Below are positions 9,132 to 14,036 of a stretch of DNA of 14,036 nucleotides, in pieces (position 1 is the first letter of the stretch; each line of letters starts with the position of its first letter). A program made the translations under genes and the position numbers. The DNA lies in NCBI GenBank assembly GCA_020425885.1, contig JAGQRA010000976.1, positions 1 to 14,036 on the forward strand, read 5' to 3'. Below the pieces are notes generated by a model that was not told where the DNA came from, did not search any database, and worked only from the letters and a program-made list of their open reading frames with translations. This DNA is from Planctomycetota bacterium (GTDB lineage: Bacteria > Planctomycetota > UBA1135 > UBA2386).

Positions 9132-10220
9132 CTACGGCAGCTGCTTGTCGGGGTCCCGCTTCTCGCCGGGCTTGGGCGTCGTGACCACGGGCTTCGGGTC
9201 CGCCGGCTCGGGCTTCGCTTCCGCGGCCGGGGCGATCTCGACGACCTGCTGCCGCTGCACGGTCGTCCCGACCATCATCAGCGGGACCATGACCGTCATC
9301 AGGGTGCCGACCGCGGCACGGGGGCGACCGAGGTCGATCTTCAGGGTCAGGTCGGTGCGGTCCCGCGATCGCTCGATCTTCTCCAGCAGCGGTCTGATGA
9401 GTCGGAGTTCCGGGTGCTCGACACCTTTCGCGAGCAAGGTGTCGATCCCCTTCTCGCTGATGGCGAGGGCGTCGCCGGCCAGGGCATGGCGCAACACCGC
9501 CTCGAACACGACGTGCGGATCGTCGGGGTCGCCGACCGCCGCCAGGCGCAGCAGCATGTACTGCGGTTTGCCGCCTTCGGGCCACTCGGTGTCGGGGAAG
9601 AGCGTCTCGAGGGCGTCGTCGTTGAGCCGGTCGTCGGCGAGGTTGATCACCATGTGGAACAAAGAGTCGCCGCGGCCCGACATCAGCGACAGGATGTCGG
9701 CACAGGGCATGCCGAGGCTCGGCTTGCCTTCGAGCACCGGTCGCAGCAGCGCCGTCGCCCCGCGGACCTGCAGCTCGGGCCGTGGCTGGTAGAACAAGAC
9801 GTCCTCCCAGCGTTGGCTGCGCATGACCTTGCAGGTGCCGATGGTCTCGCTCTCGAAGGGACTGATCGCCACGTCGCGCGGTACGTCGAGTGCCTTGTTG
9901 CCCTCGAACACGACGACGTGCACCTGGCTCGGTCCGTGGTCGTCATCCGCGTCCCGGGGGCGGGCCATCGGCACCATCGTGACGCGATCGAGGTCGTCGA
10001 ACGGCAGGCCGACCTGATTCTCGATCATGCCGAGATACATCTTGCTGACGCCGACCCCGAGCTCGTCCCAGACGCCGGACTGGCGGAGCCGGGCGAGGTC
10101 GAAGTGAACCAAGTTGTGGTAGTCGCCCGGCAGGAACTGGTTGGCCTTGAAAGCCTCCTGGGCCGGCAGGTCGAACAGGCCGAAGAGGAGGAAGAGTGCG
10201 TTGATCGATTGACGGTGCAT
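9132..10220 (-). CDS. Exported protein of unknown function with C-terminal hydrophobic segment
   Basis: I do not recognise a characterised family for this 362-residue protein. Residues 1-21 form a signal peptide (hydrophobic core ALFLLFGLFDL, then PAQ). A mixed alpha/beta body follows, starting NQFLPGDYHNLVHFDLARLR. It contains two cysteines, at 130 and 173. Residues about 302-321 form a second hydrophobic segment rich in Met and Val, followed by a roughly 40-residue tail rich in Pro, Lys and Glu. This suggests a protein held in the membrane by its C-terminus with its body outside the cytoplasm, if the signal is cleaved. An excellent AGGAG sits six bases before the ATG. It lies 40 bases after the FprA-type gene and 81 bases before the GH2 gene, all on the same strand, so co-transcription is plausible, though neither neighbour suggests its job. 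Confidence 0.78.
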   Translation of the reverse strand: MHRQSINALFLLFGLFDLPAQEAFKANQFLPGDYHNLVHFDLARLRQSGVWDELGVGVSKMYLGMIENQVGLPFDDLDRVTMVPMARPRDADDDHGPSQVHVVVFEGNKALDVPRDVAISPFESETIGTCKVMRSQRWEDVLFYQPRPELQVRGATALLRPVLEGKPSLGMPCADILSLMSGRGDSLFHMVINLADDRLNDDALETLFPDTEWPEGGKPQYMLLRLAAVGDPDDPHVVFEAVLRHALAGDALAISEKGIDTLLAKGVEHPELRLIRPLLEKIERSRDRTDLTLKIDLGRPRAAVGTLMTVMVPLMMVGTTVQRQQVVEIAPAAEAKPEPADPKPVVTTPKPGEKRDPDKQLP

Positions 10221-10226
10221 TGCGTT

Positions 10227-10231
10227 CTCCT
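10227..10231 (-). promoter_or_regulatory. Shine-Dalgarno of the exported unknown gene
   Basis: AGGAG on the minus strand, with a six-base spacer to the ATG at 10218-10220, is one of the two clearest sites in the window. It fixes this start. Confidence 0.65.
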
Positions 10232-10260
10232 GCGCGCCAAAGATGCGGCGGCGTGATGGC

Positions 10261-11643
10261 TCAGCGCAGTCGCCGGACGATTGCCATCATTTCTTCGACC
10301 GATGCTAGCTTGTGGCGCAGCTTGCCGCGCTTCTGACCCTCGTCGAGTTCCCAGGCATCGAGTCGTCGCCAATCGGCCCAGGACACCGCGTCGATGCCGA
10401 GTTCGCCGAGGCGGTCGCCGATGTCGCCGGCCGTCGGGCCCAGCAACGAGCCGGCCGAGCGGTCGGCCAACATCGCCTCGACGGTGGCTTTGGCGTCGGC
10501 GCTGTTGGTGCCGATCAAACCGGTCGGCCCACGCTTGCACCAGCCGGCGACGTACTGCCCGACGACCACCGCGCCGCCCGCCGTGCGTGTGACCCGACCG
10601 TCCTGGTTGGGAACGATGCCGTTGCGCTCGTCGAACGGAACCCCGGGCACGGGTTCGCCGCGGTAACCGATCGCCTTGAAGACGAGGTCGGCCTCGAGGT
10701 CCTCGAACGTGCCCTTCGGTCGCGGACGCGGCGTGCCGTCGTCGTCCGGCTTCAGCTCCATGTGCTGGATGCGGATCGAGCGCACGCGCCCGTCGGCGCC
10801 GAGGATCTCGGTCGGCCCGACCAGGAAACGGCAGCGCAGCTTGCGCGGGCTGCCGCCTTCGCCTTTCGCCGCCGCCTGGCGGATGAACTCGACGTTGCGG
10901 TGCTGACTGCGCGCCCCGTCCCGTTCGAGCCAGGTCGCGCTGAGCGCGTCGAGCTCGGCCTCTTCGGGGCGGACGACGACATCGACGCCGTCGAGCTCGT
11001 CGATCTCGGCGATCTCCTTCGGCGAGAATGCGGCCTGGGCCGGTCCGCGGCGGCCGAGCAGGACGACCTCTTCGACGGTGCTCGCGCGCAGCGCGGCGAC
11101 AGCGTAATCGGCGATGTCGGTCGGCGCGATGCGATCGGGCGACTGCAGCAGGACGCGCGCCACGTCCATGGCGACGTTGCCGTTGCCGATCAGGGCGACG
11201 CGCCGGCTGTTGGCGAGATCGAAGACCCGATGGCGGTGGTCGGGATGGCCGTTGTACCAGCCGACGAACTCGGTGGCCGAGTGCACACCCTCGAGGTCTT
11301 CGCCCGGCGCGCCGAGCTTGTTGTCGCTCTCGCAGCCGAAGGCGTAGACGACCTGGTGATAGCGCGCGGTCAGGTCGTCGACGCCGACGTCGCGGCCGAG
11401 CATGACGTTGCCGAAGAAGCGGAAACCCGGATCGGTCGCGATCTTGTCGTAGACCCGGGTCACCGACTTGATCTTCTGATGGTCGGGCGCGACGCCGCCG
11501 CGCACCAGACCGAACGGAACCGGCAGCCGGTCGAACATGTCGACGTGGACGTTCTGTTGCGTCTTGAACAGCGCCTCGGCCGTGTAGAAGGCCGAAGGCC
11601 CTGAGCCGATGATCGCGACACGCCAGTTCGGGTTGGCCGACAT
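10261..11643 (-). CDS. fprA: FprA-type ferredoxin/adrenodoxin NADP+ reductase
   Basis: A 460-residue flavoprotein, close to the usual ~456 of FprA. The family moves electrons between NADPH and ferredoxin (adrenodoxin in mitochondria) using FAD in the cytoplasm. Seen: FAD Rossmann motif IIGSGPSAFYTA (11-22); family signature PVPFGLVRGGVAPDH (41-55); NADP Rossmann motif LIGNGNVAMDVARVL (151-165); Arg198-Arg199 in LLGRRGPAQAAF, at the family's position for the NADPH 2'-phosphate; and the C-terminal flavin signature YVAGWCKRGPTGLIGTN (364-380). Every expected motif is present, so it should be active. The start was chosen because the FAD motif follows at once. A much longer open frame upstream, to 12636, is the shadow of the opposite-strand cupin gene. 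No ferredoxin or P450 gene is in the window, so the redox partner is unknown. It is divergent from the cupin gene with 63 bases between. Confidence 0.93.
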   Translation of the reverse strand: MSANPNWRVAIIGSGPSAFYTAEALFKTQQNVHVDMFDRLPVPFGLVRGGVAPDHQKIKSVTRVYDKIATDPGFRFFGNVMLGRDVGVDDLTARYHQVVYAFGCESDNKLGAPGEDLEGVHSATEFVGWYNGHPDHRHRVFDLANSRRVALIGNGNVAMDVARVLLQSPDRIAPTDIADYAVAALRASTVEEVVLLGRRGPAQAAFSPKEIAEIDELDGVDVVVRPEEAELDALSATWLERDGARSQHRNVEFIRQAAAKGEGGSPRKLRCRFLVGPTEILGADGRVRSIRIQHMELKPDDDGTPRPRPKGTFEDLEADLVFKAIGYRGEPVPGVPFDERNGIVPNQDGRVTRTAGGAVVVGQYVAGWCKRGPTGLIGTNSADAKATVEAMLADRSAGSLLGPTAGDIGDRLGELGIDAVSWADWRRLDAWELDEGQKRGKLRHKLASVEEMMAIVRRLR

Positions 11644-11651
11644 GGCTCGAG

Positions 11652-11657
11652 ATGATA
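11652..11657 (-). promoter_or_regulatory. Candidate -10 box for the FprA-type gene, implying a nearly leaderless mRNA
   Basis: TATCAT on the minus strand matches five of six positions of TATAAT and ends eight bases before the ATG at 11643. A start of transcription at the usual distance would fall at or next to the start codon. The -35 match is poor (TTTCGA at 16 bases). On the other strand, TATCGT at 11695-11700 lies six bases before the GTG chosen for the cupin gene, a weaker mirror arrangement. Confidence 0.35.
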
Positions 11658-11706
11658 GCTGCCACGAGGCTTCTCGAAACCGTTGCCTCGGCCTTATCGT
11701 GCCGGG

Positions 11707-12669
11707 GTGCGAGCGCAGCTGATGTCGATTCTCCTGTTCGGTGCGTGTGCCGCTCCACGCGCGGTCGAGTCGCACACGGTGACGTCGGGTGTAGGCATGC
11801 TGCGCGCCAATCTCGGCACCGGCGACGAGGGGCAGTTCGCGGCGATCGCATCCGCCTTCGCGGCGTCGAATCCTGGTCATGACCTGGAATGGTGGGGTCG
11901 GATCTCGGCGGTCCGGGCCGCGGAGCGACCGCGCGTGTTGCTGGTCCAGGCCGGTGGATCGCGAGCCTGGGTGGTGCGCGCCGCGGGCCGGGACGCCGCC
12001 GCGACGGCGGCAAGTGAGGTCGCCGTCGGCGATGTGATCGTGCTCGCGCCCGGCGAGTCGGTCCGGTTCGATGCCGAGCTCGCGTTGCTCGCGTTCACGC
12101 TGCCCGAGACCCCGGCCGCGGCGGTGCCGCGCGTGATCCGCCCGGACTACGATTCGCGCATCACCGACACTCCGGGCGGCTGCGCGACCGACATCGGCGC
12201 CTATCGGCGGGTGCTGCTGACATGGCTCGGCAAGGCCGGGCCCTACACCTTCCACGGTCTCAATGTCCACCGGGTCCGCATCGACGATTCGTTCACACAC
12301 TATCACCCGAAGGAGGGCGGCTTCGACGAGTTCTACCTCGTGCAGGCCGTCCGCCCCGGCGCCCGCATCGTGACCAGCGAAGCCGTGGCGCGGATCGTGC
12401 ATCCGGAGTCGATCACGCGCGACGAGGTGCCGGGGTTGCTGCGATCGACGGACCTCGCCGTCGGCGATCTCGTGTATCTGCCGCGCGGCACGGCCCACCG
12501 CGGTCTCGGCGGCGTGCTGGCCCAGGTGATCTCGGTGCCAGGATTCGTGCCGGGTTCGGAGATCGGCATCGATCATCACCTGCGCGCCATCAACGAACGT
12601 CTCGGCCTGAGTGGTGACGAGGCGCTGCCGCTGCATGCCGCTGGCGCCGAGCGGCCCATCGTGCGCTGA
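11707..12669 (+). CDS. Probable bicupin lipoprotein
   Basis: Cupins are small beta-barrels that bind a metal or sugar-like ligand. In this ~320-residue protein the C-terminal barrel carries the first cupin motif as HYHPKEGGFDEFY (His198, His200, with Glu203 or Glu208 as possible ligand). The second motif is LPRGTAHRG, with His264. These are the usual three His plus one Glu metal ligands. An N-terminal half (about 45-130) has a matching strand pattern, VGDVIVLAPGESVRF, without histidines, so it looks like a degenerate second cupin. The N-terminus LMSILLFGAC resembles a lipoprotein signal, although Phe at -3 of the cysteine is unusual. GTG at 11707 was chosen to include an Arg before this segment; TTG 11683 and ATG 11722 are alternatives. 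Substrate and reaction are unknown. It ends two bases before the VLRF1-like gene, indicating one operon with translational coupling. Confidence 0.72.
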   Translation: MRAQLMSILLFGACAAPRAVESHTVTSGVGMLRANLGTGDEGQFAAIASAFAASNPGHDLEWWGRISAVRAAERPRVLLVQAGGSRAWVVRAAGRDAAATAASEVAVGDVIVLAPGESVRFDAELALLAFTLPETPAAAVPRVIRPDYDSRITDTPGGCATDIGAYRRVLLTWLGKAGPYTFHGLNVHRVRIDDSFTHYHPKEGGFDEFYLVQAVRPGARIVTSEAVARIVHPESITRDEVPGLLRSTDLAVGDLVYLPRGTAHRGLGGVLAQVISVPGFVPGSEIGIDHHLRAINERLGLSGDEALPLHAAGAERPIVR

Positions 12670-12671
12670 TC

Positions 12672-13334
12672 ATGGTGCCCGAGGGCGGACGCACCATCCG
12701 CTTCAAGGTCGCCGACCTTGCCGATCAGCTCGATGCGTTCGCCGAACGTTGGCCCGGCGGCCGCGCCGACGCGCGCGGCCGCGCCTTCGTCAGCGAGGAC
12801 GGAATGGCGAGATTGCTGCCGCCGTTGCTGGTGACGACGCCGCTCGCGGACGAACGGATAGGTGACTATGCGCGCAGGTTCGGGATCGAGGCGGGTCGCC
12901 ACGTCGTGTTGCTGATGCGGGCCGCCGGTGTCGCGCTCGGCTACTGGGACGGCGAGGAGCTGCTGCGGCACAAGGCGATCCGCAAGTACGTCGTCCGCGG
13001 CAGCGGCAAGGCGCAGCCCGTGCACCTCGAGTCGAAGGGTAAGTCGCGATACGGCTCACGCCTCCGGCTGCAGAACTGGCGACGGTTGCTGACCGAGACC
13101 AACGAACGCCTGCGGCAGTGGTGGATCGAACCGGGCGAGCCCGAACGACTGTTCCTGTCGGTGCCGGTGCGGGTGTTCTCCGATCTGCTCGCCGCCGATC
13201 CCGCGCCACCGTTCGCCAGAGGCGATGCGTTGCTGACCAGGATCCCGCTCCACGTCCACCGTCCCGACCACGCCGAGCTGCTGCGCGTACATCGGTGGCT
13301 GGCTGTGGGGTCGGTCGTGCTGCCGCCGGGCTGA
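12672..13334 (+). CDS. Bacterial VLRF1-family protein (Vms1/ANKZF1-like peptidyl-tRNA release factor homologue)
   Basis: A 220-residue protein without signal or membrane segment. The core around 105-150 reads KYVVRGSGKAQPVHL, then SKGKSRYGSRLRLQN and a helix RRLLTETNERLRQWW. This matches the Vms1-like release factor 1 domain, in which a Gly-rich loop with a conserved Gln corresponds to the eRF1 GGQ loop; here Gln115 fits that position. Yeast Vms1 and human ANKZF1 use this loop to cleave peptidyl-tRNA on stalled 60S subunits; bacterial members are known mainly from sequence. The C-terminal part (PVRVFSDLLAADPAPPF, then IPLHVHRPDHAELLRVHRWL) is well formed. The zinc finger and ankyrin repeats of eukaryotic Vms1 are absent, so this is a stand-alone catalytic domain. 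ATG at 12672 overlaps neither gene and sits in TGATCATG; no strong Shine-Dalgarno is seen, so reinitiation after the cupin gene is likely. Function is inferred from family, from memory and without a search. Confidence 0.66.
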   Translation: MVPEGGRTIRFKVADLADQLDAFAERWPGGRADARGRAFVSEDGMARLLPPLLVTTPLADERIGDYARRFGIEAGRHVVLLMRAAGVALGYWDGEELLRHKAIRKYVVRGSGKAQPVHLESKGKSRYGSRLRLQNWRRLLTETNERLRQWWIEPGEPERLFLSVPVRVFSDLLAADPAPPFARGDALLTRIPLHVHRPDHAELLRVHRWLAVGSVVLPPG

Positions 13335-13338
13335 TCTG

Positions 13339-13358
13339 CGGCCGATGCCATCGGGCCG
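13339..13358 (+). terminator. Hairpin just after the cupin-VLRF1 pair (candidate terminator)
   Basis: CGGCCGAT (13339-13346) pairs with ATCGGGCCG (13350-13358) as an 8-bp stem with one bulged G and a three-base loop. It starts five bases after the stop codon. There is no T-run behind it, so it may end transcription poorly or act as a 3' stabiliser instead. Confidence 0.4.
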
Positions 13359-13435
13359 TCGCTGGGCCCCTCATCCAACGGCGCGTCCGCCGCCGATGCT
13401 GCTGGCCTCGGGTTCTGAGAAAGCAAGCACCTACC

Positions 13436-13439
13436 GGAG
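13436..13439 (+). promoter_or_regulatory. Shine-Dalgarno of the propeller lipoprotein gene
   Basis: GGAG, seven bases before the ATG at 13447, is well placed. It supports the start that gives a complete lipoprotein signal. Confidence 0.55.
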
Positions 13440-13446
13440 ACGCATC

Positions 13447-14036
13447 ATGGTTCATCGTTCACGTTCTCGCCTGGTCTCGATGGCGATCCTCGCCCTTGTC
13501 GCCTCCGCCTGCAGCGGCGGCAGCAAGGTCACCAACGCCGCGCCGCGCATCAGCAACGTGCCGTTGCAGAGCACCGCCGGTGGTTCCTCGTTCACGTTGG
13601 ACCTGGCCGACTACGTGGCCGATCGCGAAGGCGCGACGCTGACCTTCGCGGTCACCGCCGGCGGTGGGTCCTTCACCGGGAGCACCTACGCGAACATGTT
13701 CGATTCGATGGGCACGCACACCGTCGCGTTCACCGTGTCGGACGGCAGCAAGACGTCGACGGGGACCTTCGAGGTGAAGGTGACGAGCGCCGACCTGGTC
13801 GTCGTCAAGGAGGACAGCAACGGCCTCTTCCTGCTCGACTCGGGCACCAACAAGCAGGTGCGGGTCACGGCGGCGAGCGCGACTCCTTCCTTCGCCACGG
13901 GCCTTGGAGACGGTCGGCTCGTCTACCAGATCGGCACGCCCTCGCAGCTCTGGGTGTTCGACCCGATGACGCGTAGGAGCGAGCGCCTCGGCACCGACTC
14001 GGCCGGCGCGGCCACCTATCGCGCCAAGACCTCCGA
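13447..14036 (+). CDS. Lipoprotein with Ig/cadherin-like domain and beta-propeller-like repeats (3'-truncated by window edge)
   Basis: An open frame of 196 codons from ATG 13447 runs off the window without a stop. Residues 1-21 are a typical lipoprotein signal (RSRSR, then a hydrophobic stretch to VASAC), with Cys22 as the lipid-carrying residue and a Ser/Gly linker after it. Residues about 31-115 look like an Ig- or cadherin-like domain of the kind with ADYVADREGATLTFAVTA and HTVAFTVSDG. From about 117 the pattern LVVVKEDSNGLFLLDSGTN and LVYQIGTPSQLWVFDP resembles blades of a TolB/WD40-like beta-propeller, of which only the first one or two are visible. GGAG at 13436-13439, seven bases before the ATG, supports the start. 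The protein is probably surface- or periplasm-facing and binds another molecule; no enzymatic motif is seen. It starts 112 bases after the VLRF1-like gene, beyond a hairpin, so it is likely its own unit. Confidence 0.8.
   Translation, partial: MVHRSRSRLVSMAILALVASACSGGSKVTNAAPRISNVPLQSTAGGSSFTLDLADYVADREGATLTFAVTAGGGSFTGSTYANMFDSMGTHTVAFTVSDGSKTSTGTFEVKVTSADLVVVKEDSNGLFLLDSGTNKQVRVTAASATPSFATGLGDGRLVYQIGTPSQLWVFDPMTRRSERLGTDSAGAATYRAKTS

Noticed and set aside
7911..10256. A 781-codon open frame on the plus strand
   Set aside because: It is the antisense shadow of the GH2 and exported-protein genes; its translation is Arg/Val/Gly-rich without any recognisable motif.
10025..12013. A 662-codon open frame on the minus strand in another frame over the FprA-type gene
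   Set aside because: It is an Arg/Pro-rich shadow of a gene with every family motif in the other frame; long stop-free shadows are usual at this GC content.
11644..12636. Extension of the FprA-type frame by 331 residues upstream on the minus strand
   Set aside because: It lies entirely opposite the cupin gene and has low-complexity composition. FprA proteins begin right before the FAD motif, as at 11643.

Overview
The window is a GC-rich, gene-dense bacterial chromosome segment. It holds nine protein genes, two of them cut by the window edges, and no RNA gene, insertion sequence or CRISPR array that I can see. The longest gap without a gene is about 166 bases. The best guess for the organism is a Planctomycetota bacterium, at moderate confidence. 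The grounds are a one-piece ECF sigma factor with a transmembrane segment and large outer domain, secreted GH95-type and GH2 glycosidases with accessory beta-sandwich domains, several weak or absent Shine-Dalgarno sites, and a compact bacterial Vms1-like (VLRF1) protein. No rRNA or marker gene is present to settle it.

Layout: (1) 2-1264 (+), the 3' part of an ABC-F translation-factor ATPase. (2) 1296-3620 (-), an ECF sigma factor joined in one reading frame to a membrane anchor and a domain of about 540 residues predicted to lie outside the membrane. An internal ATG with a perfect Shine-Dalgarno could also produce the membrane part alone. (3) 3787-6747 (+), divergent from the sigma gene, a secreted GH95-like glycosidase ending in an apparently circularly permuted LamG module. 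(4) 6771-9050 (-), convergent with it, a secreted GH2 beta-glycosidase. (5) 9132-10220 (-), an exported protein of unknown function with a C-terminal hydrophobic segment. (6) 10261-11643 (-), an FprA-type ferredoxin/adrenodoxin NADP+ reductase. Genes 6, 5 and 4 run the same way with gaps of 40 and 81 bases and could be co-transcribed. (7) 11707-12669 (+), a probable bicupin lipoprotein. (8) 12672-13334 (+), two bases after it, the VLRF1-family protein. A hairpin follows at 13339-13358. (9) From 13447 to the window end (+), a lipoprotein with an Ig/cadherin-like domain followed by beta-propeller-like repeats.

How they may work together: genes 2-4 look like a carbohydrate-use locus in which a membrane-tethered sigma factor could sense an outer signal and control glycosidases. 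That regulatory link is inferred only from divergent layout. Genes 7-8 pair a cell-envelope cupin with a cytoplasmic factor related to the eukaryotic ribosome-quality-control nuclease Vms1/ANKZF1, which is an unexpected combination. The most interesting leads are the one-piece sigma factor with its internal start, the bacterial Vms1-like protein, and the GH95-like enzyme with altered catalytic positions and a permuted LamG domain.
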